Positions 34,436 through 44,860 of a DNA stretch of 64,000 nucleotides are shown here, one piece after another. Position numbers and translations under genes: made by a program. Positions within the stretch are counted from its first letter, which is position 1; each line of letters begins with the position of its first letter. The notes beneath the pieces are model-generated. The model worked only from the letters and a program-made list of their open reading frames with translations. It was not told the DNA's origin and did not search any database. Origin of the DNA: Gnetum montanum (taxonomy: Eukaryota; Streptophyta; Gnetopsida; Gnetales; Gnetaceae); contig MNCI01014202.1 of NCBI GenBank assembly GCA_015680685.1, forward strand, positions 196,198 to 260,197. The letters are read 5' to 3'.

Positions 34436-34724
34436 ATGGTGAGTTGTGTGGGATGGGCAAGCTTGCTTCCTTTGCTACAGGGGGAGCTAGGGTTGGCCCA
34501 TGAGGCCTTATTTGCGAATTGGATGGGGGATGTCACATTGTTCTAGGGGGTTTGGATCACGGTCATGGAGGAATCCAGTACAGGGTTGTTGGGGGTGTCG
34601 GCTGGGGGAAAGGTGATTTCTCTTAGGAGGTGTGGGCTATAGGATGTGGTGGTTTTTTTTCTTGGGCTGGTTCCCAAAATTGAGAATCCATTTGGTGGGG
34701 CTTGGAATCCATTGCTCCATGATC
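34436..34724 (+). pseudogene. Start of LINE ORF3, cut by an assembly gap
   Basis: Directly after ORF2, M-V-S-C-V-G-W-A-S-L-L-P-L-L opens a frame with ALFANWMGDVTLF, SAGGKVISLRRCGL-stop-D and VVVFFLGLVPKI. These align with FFSNWADDHTFF, IAGEVILPSTCGLQD and VEMFFDGPMP of copy A. Two TAG codons interrupt it. The coil and J region would lie in the N gap. Confidence 0.6.
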
Positions 34725-35169
34725 NNNNNNNNNNNNNNNNNNNNNNNNNNNNNNNNNNNNNNNNNNNNNNNNNNNNNNNNNNNNNNNNNNNNNNNNNNNN
34801 NNNNNNNNNNNNNNNNNNNNNNNNNNNNNNNNNNNNNNNNNNNNNNNNNNNNNNNNNNNNNNNNNNNNNNNNNNNNNNNNNNNNNNNNNNNNNNNNNNNN
34901 NNNNNNNNNNNNNNNNNNNNNNNNNNNNNNNNNNNNNNNNNNNNNNNNNNNNNNNNNNNNNNNNNNNNNNNNNNNNNNNNNNNNNNNNNNNNNNNNNNNN
35001 NNNNNNNNNNNNNNNNNNNNNNNNNNNNNNNNNNNNNNNNNNNNNNNNNNNNNNNNNNNNNNNNNNNNNNNNNNNNNNNNNNNNNNNNNNNNNNNNNNNN
35101 NNNNNNNNNNNNNNNNNNNNNNNNNNNNNNNNNNNNNNNNNNNNNNNNNNNNNNNNNNNNNNNNNNNNN
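34725..35169. other. Assembly gap (Ns)
   Basis: About 445 undetermined bases. It follows the start of LINE ORF3, whose other copies contain long G/C homopolymers, a plausible cause of the gap. Confidence 0.98.
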
Positions 35170-35320
35170 CCGCTGGGGGGGTGGGGGGTGGTGTGGACAC
35201 TTCCATGCTGGGGGGAGGGGAAAAGCTTTTCACATTGGGGGAAACTTCCATGTTGAGGGGGTGGAGGAGGGAAGGTTTTCCCCAATGCATCCAAGCTAGA
35301 GGTAGGTAAGCTTTCCAAAA
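35170..35320. repeat. G-rich segment with two similar units
   Basis: ACTTCCATGCTGGGGGGAGG..AAGCTTTTC (35199-35231) and ACTTCCATGTTGAGGGGGTGG..AGGTTTTCC (35245-35281) are imperfect copies. The segment could be the far side of the collapsed LINE region, or a separate repeat. Confidence 0.4.
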
Positions 35321-35699
35321 GGTATTTTTAACCTCCACAAGTTGAAATATAAATATAACATGACTTTTTCCACTTGGGGGTGAGGCTTTGACCACTTATG
35401 AGGCATTTTTTCAACCCCAAAAGTGTAAAATATGTGAGATTGCACCTCATGGGTTACAATCCTCACATTTACAATGAAGTTTTGCCTCGGGTTTTAGGGG
35501 AGGGGTTACAAAGGTTACAACATGCAAATTTAGTGATGTTTCAATTCCTATTTCCGTAGCATAGTCTTTACATTTTATTTACAATAATCATGGTAGGATG
35601 AGCATGATACAATCTTAAGCATTAAATTTGTATTAACTTAGTAATCCCAATGTCTTAAACATATCTTGATAGTTCCTACTAACACTCATCTTAAACATA
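35321..35699. other. No gene seen
   Basis: Nothing recognised. Confidence 0.35.
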
Positions 35700-35990
35700 T
35701 GAAAATTGTTTCTCCTCAATGTCCTCTTTGTAGAAGTAAAAACTCACTTTCTCATGTTTTGTTTTAGTGTCTTGTTGTTCAGCATGTTTGGAAATAAACA
35801 CCTAGAATTTATAACAGTTTTGAATCAAGCATCAATGAAAGCATTCTTGGTGATCAATTTGCTTTCTCTACTTCCTTTCTTTCCATTTGGAAATATCTTT
35901 GATCGTTTGTTCTCTACTCTATTTGGAAGCTTTAGTGCGGAGTTTTTTTATAGCAGCAAGGGCATAACTATGACCTCTCTTTAGGAATTA
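35700..35990 (+). mobile_element. LINE zinc-binding tail fragment
   Basis: CPLCRSKNSLSHVLF-stop-C, then VQHVWK and FLSIWKYL...LYSIWKL: the zf-RVT motif (CPxC...H..F.C....VW) with the following conserved I-W-K block of plant L1 elements. Stops are present and no RT is seen upstream. Confidence 0.6.
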
Positions 35991-37960
35991 AATATCATAT
36001 TGTCAAAGATGTTTCTTTTTAGTTATAGCTTCAAGTAAAAAAGTTTCTAATGAAAGATGAATAATAAATTTATTTTCTATAGTATTAATTTCTTTTTTTT
36101 TTACAGGCTCAAGGATGAAAAACTTTCAACTTTTGTTGCTACTTGCTTATTATTTCTAATCAATCTGTTCTTTTATCTTTACAGAAAGTTTTCTACCTTC
36201 TCTTTACAAGAAACACTTCAGTAAGAAGTAAAAAAGTGTGAGGATACTTCTAAATAAGAGCAAGGCTTGATACTTTTCCTACCCTATATGAGAGTTTTTT
36301 AGGATTGATCTTAAGGATAAAAATCTAAAAAGAAATCCTTAAAACCATTAGGATTTTTCTTTAGACTCTCTCTTTAGTAATTTGATGTACTCTGAATTTT
36401 TTTTCTTAATATTAGTATTCTTTTTTGTTTGAGGGTTGACACCCCCACCCTTGTAATAGCTTGGTAGTCCTAATAATTGGTATGTGTAACACCTTACTCT
36501 AAATATCCCTTACCCTTGGTATGTTTGTGGTTTGAACCTTTGATTTCTTAGTTGCTAACCTATGTCTATGCTTATTAACCTCTCTTCTTATGTTGACTAT
36601 GCTTTTGTACTTTGAGCAATGTGTCTAGCTAGGTCCTTTTTAATGACCTTTTACTTTTTTAAAATGTATTCTAAGGTTTTATTTCCATTTTTGTTTTTAC
36701 TTTTAACTTTATTTTATTTTAATAATTTTCCATATAATAATTTTTTATTTTTAGCATCTTTGGTTTTTCTTTTAATTTAGCATATATGTACTAACCCTTT
36801 TGTTGGAGTTTTGAGTTAGTGGTTATCAAGCATTTGATGGGCTATTGACATATGAATATGATATTCTTTGTTTGGATAATTTATATTTTTGTTTAATTAT
36901 ATTTTTATTTTAAATTTTAAATTTGTTTTAAACCTATGTTTTAGAGGGTCTCATGGTAGCATTTTCATTAGTTATACTTTTGACCTTAGACCTTGTTATT
37001 AGTTTGAGCTTAGACATAGTTAGTAGTTTTCTCATAGGAGATGCCCATTAGGTTAGCACTAAGAAATAGCCCATGTGAGAAAAAACATTTAAAAATATCT
37101 TTAGAATTAAAAATTATTTTTAATTTATTATTTGCCCCATGAAAGATTCCCTTTATCCAAAGTTGCTAAACTATTGCAAGAATATAAGCATGGTAACTAT
37201 CCCATGAGATAGAGTGAGAGAGGGAGACTCTAACAAATTATAGAGGAGCTAGATCTATATCTATGGTTAACTAGATCTGTACTATCAACCAAGATGTGCA
37301 ATAAGCCATATTTTGAGATTTCAGATCTTTCTTAGATCCTATTGTTAACCTATGATCTTGCCTAGAATTTAGACTTTGGGAGATCAAAGACACACAAAAA
37401 TTCTATTTGTAGTGCTATTAATTTTAGGTATGGTAATTTTGGTGTTGCTTGTAATTATAGGTTTTAATAATTTTTGTTTTATGTGCATATGTTTTAGTAA
37501 CTATTTTTAGTAACTATTTGATGCAATGTTTGTTCCTTGTATCTAATCATTTCATGCATATTTTCTAAGTTTTAGCATTTTTCTAAGATTTACTTTTATA
37601 CACAAGATATTAGAAAATGCTTGGACCTTATTTTGATTCATTATGGTGTCTATTTCTCATAATAATCTTTTTTTTTTATGATTCTTGCATTTTTGGTAAT
37701 TCAACCATCATAATATCTTTTGGAGATTTGTAAACTAGGGTGAAAGCTTTAGAAATCAAAAAATATGATTAGTCAAGTAGATAAGTCTAATGCTAAAATT
37801 CTGGGGGAGTTACAAGTGGTTCAGGTTTGAATTGCTCAAGATCCAAGGATATTTAATTATATTACTATTCAAGTGATAGACACTGACATCTTATAAATTG
37901 ATTTATAGCAGAAGTTGGTCTAGGTAGTTTTGTGGATACATTGCAACTGATTATTCTCAC
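35991..37960. other. AT-rich region, no gene seen
   Basis: Probably LTR or 5' leader sequence of the gypsy remains that follow, but no LTR pair could be matched by eye. Confidence 0.3.
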
Positions 37961-38497
37961 ATGTGGTTTCCTTGGCAGGATCATCCTAATAAAATTCTTA
38001 AACACAATGAGGCTCTTATGTTAAAGAGTCTTACACATGATGAACATAACAAACTAGTGGAAGCTAAGGACTCTCATGGGATGCATATGTTTGATGTACA
38101 TGATGTTGTACCTAGGCTAAGAGGAGATAAGAGTAGTAATATTCCATGGAATTTATATTTCAATGGGGTAGTTAATCAAAATGGAAATAGATCTAGGATC
38201 ATTCTCATCTCTCCCATGGGTAAGAAATTTTATAAAGTTTATCATCTATCATTTTCATGTGTGAATAATTTAGCAAAGTATGAAGATCTTTGTAAAGGTT
38301 TATCCTATGCTTTGAAGAAAAGAGTGGAAGCCATTATGATAAATGATGATTCCCTATTGATTTATGATCATTTAAAAGAAAGTATTGCTATTAAAAGTCA
38401 CTCTCTTAAAAGGTATGTCCATAAAGCTCAATCCCTTTTTAATCAATTTGTTGCATATAATATTTGTTGTGTCATGGAAAATGAATACATAAGCTAA
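37961..38497 (+). pseudogene. Ty3-gypsy-associated RNase H domain (RVT_3/archaeal-type)
   Basis: A 178-codon open frame with WNLYFNGVVNQNGNRSRIIL-I-S-P-M-G, SCVNNLAKYEDLCKGLSYAL and MINDDSLLIYDHLKE. This is the additional RNase H seen in Tat-like gypsy elements ('W-x-L-Y-F-D-G-A...C-T-N-N-x-A-E-Y-E-A-L'). The first catalytic Asp is Asn (YFNG) and the family Glu is Lys (LAKYE), so it should be inactive although the frame is open. Confidence 0.75.
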
Positions 38498-38819
38498 TGA
38501 GCTAGCAATAATTACTTTTGACTTAAGCTAAAATTATTCCATAGTATTTAAAAAGGTATTTACTAAATTAATGTTGTAGCTAGAGGATCTAGACAACATC
38601 ACCCACTTTCAAGTGTTTCATAATGATGATTACATTCAGTCCTTTCTATAGAATAGGGAAGAATTTAGGGATCAAATAAGGGATGGTGGATGTGAGATTT
38701 CAGAACTTTGGAATCATACTAATTTTATTTCCAAGAATATTATTGAGTTGGAACAACAATTCGATATGAACATATAGAAGTCATAAATTGATAAACTCAA
38801 TAGTGAGTAAGAGTTGCTA

Positions 38820-39240
38820 AATTTTTAAATGAAAGAAAACCCAAAATGATAAGGATAGAAAAGAATCTTAGCAAAATGGAATGATAAGAGCTTGAGTTGG
38901 TGTTAAGGATGGATATCAAGATATTCACTTGGTCATATAAGGATTTGAAAGTTTTCGATACAAATGTTATCATGCATAAGATTCCATTGCTACCTAATTG
39001 TAAGGTGGTCCACCAAAATTTGAGAAAATTTAAACCATAGTATAAAACAACTATGGAGGTAGAATTAAAGAAACTCCTTCAAAAAATATTATTTATCCTA
39101 TTTGGTATTCATTATGGATTGAAAATTAGTTTCAATAAGAAAGAAAAATAACAATATTCATTTGTGTATGGATTTCAAGAATTTGAATATTACTTCAAAG
39201 AAGGATAGATACTTTTGTTTGCTTTTTAGAGTAGAAGATA
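38820..39240 (+). pseudogene. Ty3-gypsy reverse transcriptase, N-terminal part
   Basis: FTWSYKDLKVFDTNVIMHKI-P-L-L-P-N and VELKKLLQKILFILFGIHYG match the gypsy RT entry ('FAWSYxDLxxxDxxxxxHxIPL...V-x-K-L-L-x-x-x-x-I'). Stops occur downstream and the domain is then interrupted by AT-rich, LTR-like sequence. Confidence 0.7.
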
Positions 39241-40140
39241 ATAATTTTTTATTTTTATTATACAATAGAAATTTATTTTAATAAAATATTAAAAAATTTT
39301 GGATTGATGGGTAGTTATTTTGGTCCCCACACACACATTCACACATTTAATTTTTAATTTTTTTTGGCATTGAACCTATATTGTAATATTTTTAGTAAAT
39401 TTTGCCCCACTTGTCACATATATATAGCTAGGGCATCTCTTGAAAATTTGTATAATAGAATCATCAATATAATTTCAACAAGAATTTTACTATTTCATCA
39501 TCAATTCTTCAATCTTTCATCAATTCAATAATTCATCAACATCATTCATCATTAGTTACTTAATCTTGGAAGTTAAATATTTAGAATTGGGCAAATTCAC
39601 TATTTTGATCATATTTGAGTCATTTTACAACATTTTTTAATGATTCTAGATTTATTAGAAAGCTAGAGAGGTGGAGACCTGCAACTAAAATTTTGGTTCA
39701 ATATCTATTACGGTTTGGGAGAAATTAGCTCTATAATTTGGAAGATTTTTTGAATCTTGAATTTTTACTAGAATGAATGATGGTTAATGATTAGATTATT
39801 TCTCTTCCATCATACAATTATATGATGTAATATTATATTTATTTGACTGCTAATATCTATGGAAAGGTTCAGTTAAAATTTTAGCATTAGCCACTTAACA
39901 ACTTTTGAGTTATCATCTCTCAAAATTTTAGAACCAGAATTGCTATGATTTTTGATAGATTGGAAAGAACATAATATAACCTTAGCTTCTGAATATCTTT
40001 TGTAGTACTTCCTTTTTCCAAATTATGGAGAACTTTGTAAGCTTTCCAAAAATATAAATTTTATTAGCTAATTCTTTGTGAAGTCAAGATAACCAAACAA
40101 TTCATTCACTATCTAGAATTCCTTCAACTTCTAAGGATTG
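39241..40140 (+). repeat. LTR-like insertion splitting the gypsy RT
   Basis: Between the N-terminal and middle RT parts lies about 0.9 kb with a TATA-like ACATATATATAGCTAGGGCATCTCTTG (39417-39443) and a TTCATCAA-rich stretch (39460-39555), typical of an LTR promoter and R region. The boundaries are not defined. Confidence 0.45.
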
Positions 40141-41160
40141 ATGAAATGTTACAAAGGGTGGCATGTTCTACACTTTAGTTGTTTGTATATGGTTTTTCAG
40201 GTTACAACTAGATTTTAGTAGATTCTACTTATTAGTATAAGACTGCATTTACTACCAAGTAGAAACCTACATGTATAAAAGAATCTCCTTTGGTTTGTCT
40301 AATGTAGAAGCAACTTTTCAATGTGCCATGAATAGAGCTTTTGAAGGTTTAATGAGAAAACTCATAACTATTTATTGAGGTGATGTCATAATATATTCCA
40401 AGATTATGAAAGAACATTTTGAACATGTGTAGGCTATTTTTCATTGTTGTCCCGTGTGGAATCTCATTGAATCCTAAAGAGAGCATTTTTGCTATGGAGA
40501 AAGGTATTCTTCTTTGACATAAACTTTCTCATGTAGGTATTAGGGTAGATTGATTAAAGATCAAGAATATCAAGGATCTCATGTTTCCAACTAGTAAGAA
40601 TGTATTAAGATCTTTCTTTGGTAAGATTAGCTTTATCAAGAAATTCATTCTAGATTTTATAGAAGCAAGCAAACCCTTACAATGATGTTTAGAAAGGATC
40701 AAGAAGTTAAGAAAACTACTAAACATGTGAGTTCTTTTCAATAAATTAAAGTAGATATTACCCAACTCCCTACCCCAGTAAGTGCTACTTTTTAAAAAGA
40801 GTTTTATTTATATGCATTTTGTTCTAAAATACATGGGCAGTGGTCATTGTGCAAAACAAAGATTGATGATCTTTTCATAGGGTTTTATAGTCATTAATTA
40901 AAAGATTTAAAGCTTGAGTATTCACTCTTAGAAAAACAAGCATATGCAGTTGTTAAAGCAATATAATATTTTAAGTATTATTTTGGAAAAACATGTGTAG
41001 TGGTTTTGTTGCATGAACCACTAGTGAAACAGATCTTGTATCATAATGACTTTTCATCCAAGTGAGGTAGTTGGATTGCTAAGCTCTAGCATTTTAATAT
41101 TGAGTTTAGACCTTGGTAAACAATACAAAATGTTGATTTGGCTAGTCTCCTTTCTAATGT
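40141..41160 (+). pseudogene. Ty3-gypsy reverse transcriptase (middle) and RNase H remnants
   Basis: MYKRISFGLSNVEATFQCAM-N-R-A-F and Y-stop-GDVIIYSK (the YxDD box, degraded) are at about 40270-40400. The RNase H-like block follows with LKLEYSLLEKQAYAVVKAI and SWIAKL-stop-HFNIEFRPW (about 40900-41120). Many stops. Confidence 0.75.
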
Positions 41161-41260
41161 GAAAAAAGATTCTTGTGTCAAAAATTAAAAGCTTATGCAG
41201 GCATTCCTTGCTAAGAGTAGAAAGTACTTTGATGATATAGGGTAGGATCTACAAACTAGG

Positions 41261-41551
41261 TTGGTATCTCACAATCTATTAGACAATCAAAATACAGCCT
41301 TTAAAAAGAAAATAATAAGGCTTTTCTTCTTCAAGAAAACTTTGTTTAGAAAACATTTCAATGGAATTTATCTTAGGCATATTCCAAATGTTGACATAGA
41401 AGAGGTTATAGCATCATTTCATAATAATCATGGTGAGTATTATGCGTCACCAAAAAGCACAACTAGAAGAATTGTTAGGATTGATTATTATTATCTAACC
41501 TTGCACAAGGATATTGTTGTCACATTAGACCATTTGATGGAGCAGCAATAA
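41261..41551 (+). pseudogene. Ty3-gypsy integrase N-terminal (zinc finger) region
   Basis: FRKHFNGIYLRHIPNVDIEE-V-I-A-S-F-H, then HGEYYASPKSTTRRI and DYYYLTLHKDI match the integrase H2C2 region ('G-x-x-x-R-x-x-x-x-x-E-x-x-x-x-H...G-x-H-x-x-x-x-x-T-x-x-x-I-x-x-x-Y-Y-W-P'). The expected CxxC is not visible. Confidence 0.65.
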
Positions 41552-43069
41552 AAGCTAATGAAGCTAAACTAAATAAGATTGACACATCAAGAAATTTAGG
41601 TGAAACATCGTAGGAAGTTGTTAGCACATTTCATCCATTTTATGGAGCAAGAATATGGAATTAATAGATATGGAAAAATGATATATAAAAATAAAAAGAG
41701 ATGTATTTGAAGACCATAAGTAACATAGCTAATCTACGTTTTGGGAAAATGATTTGTTTAGTACTGCTCTTTTGGTTGTTATACTCATATGGAGTGTAAC
41801 TAAGAATAGGAGATAAATTATTTCTCAATCCTCATTGTCTCTGGATTTTAGAGTTTAAGGTGGATATACAGGCAATCAAAATTTCTTTTGCTTAAAGTTA
41901 AATTTAGCATAAGCTTATTACAAGTCCTTACGTTTAAAGTTTCTAGTAGAGATAGTTAACTTGGAATAAGCATTTCGACAAAAACTCATGGCTAAGTTAA
42001 CAACAATTTGATAAGTTTGCACTTGAGAAAACACCTGCAATGTTATTAAGGGAAATCCTTTGTGACTAACTATTGGATGCTTTGGAAAATAAAAGAAAAT
42101 AGTTGAAATTAAGGAAGAATATAGTGAAGGTCTGCAATTGAGTTACAAAATAATACCCAAAGTTACTGAAACATCAATAAAGTGGGAGTTAACATTATTA
42201 ATCAAAATTCTTACTCCAACAAGGGTAGAAACAATTAACGTAGCTCATCATCTTAAACATTGTATTATTAAGCAAATTTTTGTTGCCTGAGAAACGACAT
42301 CAATCTAAGAAGAAAAATAGCAATGGACTTTTACTAGTAACACTACATCATGATTTCTTTTCCCTGCACAACCATCAAAACCAACAAATATCACATTTAC
42401 CTACATGCAAAAATTTAACGGTGACAACTGTGATTTTTGGAGAAAAAGGAGATAACCCTGACTCGTGGTAGCATTGGCAGTATGGCCAAGGTAAACCAAA
42501 AAACACATAAAGATGATTACACATTCAATGGTGGTTCAGCTCAGCCAAAGAGGGCTAATTACAAACTCTCAAAGAAATAACCAAATCCAATGCCGACGAC
42601 AACGATGGATGTGGTGCCAACACAAGAACCATGATGGTATGAGAGGCGGTTTCCTCCAATAGCGACAGAGCTAGAAGCGTTGGCATTTGCAAGGCAACAA
42701 CGGGCTAACAGGTGGAATTTACAATATTCTCAAACAAATCCGTAATTGCTAGAACATGCAACAATGTGTCAGGGATGTTGGACAAAGCCATGAATCCAAC
42801 ATGTGCCTACCCATCACGACAACACCATTTTTTCCAATGGGCAACACAGTAGTAGGGCAGCGAGCAATGCGACAGTGAGGGCAGCGTAGCAATGGGAACA
42901 TGACGGCAACACAGTAGCAACAAACCCTTGCACCTAAAGTACACCCAAAAATTATGATTCCTATTTGAAGCTCAAGGATATGGTGAAGTATTAATAAAAA
43001 CATTATGTATACTATGGTGGCTATAAGTGGTGGCATAAGTTTGGAAAAGTAATACACGCACAAGTATCA
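41552..43069. other. Degenerate 3' part of the gypsy element, no domain defined
   Basis: No integrase core motif could be read. About 42590-42760 shows a short in-frame stretch (FPPIATELEALAFARQQRAN) of unknown nature. Confidence 0.3.
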
Positions 43070-43700
43070 AAGTTGCAATTTAAAGGGGTGGATCTATAAA
43101 ACATTACTTGTTCAAAGTAAATTTCCACTTGATTAAGTTACATAAAAACCTAACTAAAATTCCTAAATATTTGTATTTGAAAGGACACTTGCCAATTGTA
43201 CCATGCATTTCTCCAATTTTTGTAACTTCCTATGATAACTTTTATGATATTTGTTACCAAGAAAACACTTGGCAACCATAGCTCAAACTTCCCATGGAAG
43301 CTATAACTCAAATTTATGTCTAAGATATCTGTAAGACCCATAACTTCTCATGATTATTGTAACTACCTTATGGTCACTATAAAAGGACCTTCAAAGGTAG
43401 ATTTTGGGGGAAGATTTAGAGAAGATTTGGTGAAGATTTAGAAAAAGATTTTGTGGGGGCAAGATTTGGAAAAAGACAATTGAAGATTATTTGTAAGATA
43501 GCTTGCTAAAAACATCAATTTGATTGTTTTGTTTTAATCTTGTGAGTTCTTTTCTTTCCATTTTGTTTTAGTTGCTTAGCTAATGGTTTAGATAGTATCA
43601 TGCTTGGCATTTAATTTTGGGATTTGTCCTAGATTGCTTTTATAGCTCTAGTTTTGCACAATATTAAACTCCTATTAAGATTTACCATAGAAGAGCTCAT
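43070..43700 (+). repeat. Probable LTR with TATA box
   Basis: GGTCACTATAAAAGGACCTTC (about 43374-43394) is a strong TATA-like box, followed by a purine-rich AAGATTTAGAGAAGATTTGG repeat. It is probably the 3' LTR of the gypsy element upstream. No matching 5' LTR was recognised. Confidence 0.5.
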
Positions 43701-44330
43701 GTTGTTGAAAGCCTATTTTGAGCATAGAGAATCTAGGAAAATTTTTGGTATTTTGAAGGGATTGAAATAGCTTTTTTATTTTTAAACTATATTGCCTTGG
43801 TATTTCAATCAAAAAATTATCAAATCTTTTTTCGAAAGCTCTATTAAATGTAATCTTTGACATCTATTAACTAGCCAAAATAGAGACTCATACTTTGTTG
43901 TTTACGTAGTGGTTTTTGGTAGTATAATAAGATTGTCTTTATGAAATTCCTTGTTGAGGTCAAAAAGTTTTGAACAATTCATAGTCATTGAATTAGAAAT
44001 AGCTTTATTGCGAAGTGTTTTCTCGTGTAAATTTATTTTGCTTAAATATTTGAGATTTCATGCAATTCTATTTTCTTTTCTTTCTCTTTCTAAGTCTATT
44101 GAATCTCGATCTATTTCTAGTTTTTTTATGGAACTTTCTCTAGGGAAAATTAGGAGTGGATTGGCAGAATTGTTTTCTTGTTTCCTTCTTTTTTTTCCTT
44201 GTTTTTAATTCATGGATAGATAAGTGAATAAGGAAAAAGATGCTAAAGTGAAATAACGGGTTATAACAAATTAGAACAACACTAATGATGGTGGATCCAC
44301 GTTAATTACAAACACCAACGATCTGGCATG
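43701..44330. other. No gene seen
   Basis: AT-rich, nothing recognised. Confidence 0.35.
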
Positions 44331-44368
44331 CATGTTTCCCAACTTAATTCATGTTTCCCAACTTAATT
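44331..44368. repeat. 19-bp perfect tandem duplication
   Basis: CATGTTTCCCAACTTAATT occurs twice in tandem, immediately next to the glycosyltransferase fragment. Confidence 0.92.
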
Positions 44369-44860
44369 CAACGACCAAGACTGCTGATGTGTATTTCTAT
44401 TTTCCTCATTCGTGAGGTGGCCGTCATCAACGGCACCGGCAGCTGATTCAGACAGGAGCTCCGCACCTGTTCACGCTCCAATAACAACACATGCATTGCC
44501 ATGAACGATGCCACGGCAGCAGGTTCCATTACTCGGCGAATTACTGCTGCTACCACCGGCGACGTGAAGAACAAGTATGAGGGAATCCCCAGGTGCTCCA
44601 CCGGTCCCATGGCCGCTGCACAGAATATGTGTACTATGAGCACTCAGTCATGGAGGCCATCCAGGATCCGCAGCACATGCGGAAGCGCGCTCATGCAGGT
44701 GGCGACTATCTGGTCTTCAATCTTTCTTTTGTTGGCCGCTGAGTTTCTTCCGATGGGGGAGCCGAACCACGTGAATGTTGGTTCAGTGTTAAAACGCGGC
44801 ACCTGCTCAAGACTGCAGTTTACGATAACCTCTGAAATTGAGAGATTAAGGTGATTATGT
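44368..44860 (-). pseudogene. UDP-glycosyltransferase (UGT) fragment
   Basis: A GC-richer island. The - strand frame reads ISEVIVNCSLEQVP, ANKRKIEDQIVATCMSALPH, VLRILDGLHD-stop-V, LIVHIFCAAAMGPVEHLGIP and SYLFFTSPVVAA. The middle and end match the N-terminal half of plant family 1 UGTs ('...A-L-x-x-L...V-x-x-D-x-F-C-x-x-x-x-x-V-A-x-E-L-G-I-P-S-Y-x-F-F-T-S'). One TGA interrupts it at about 44650. The C-terminal PSPG (UDP-sugar-binding) box is absent, so it is a fragment. Confidence 0.6.

Noticed and set aside
34623-35395. Open frames of over 200 codons across the N gap
   Set aside because: They exist only because undetermined bases contain no stops.
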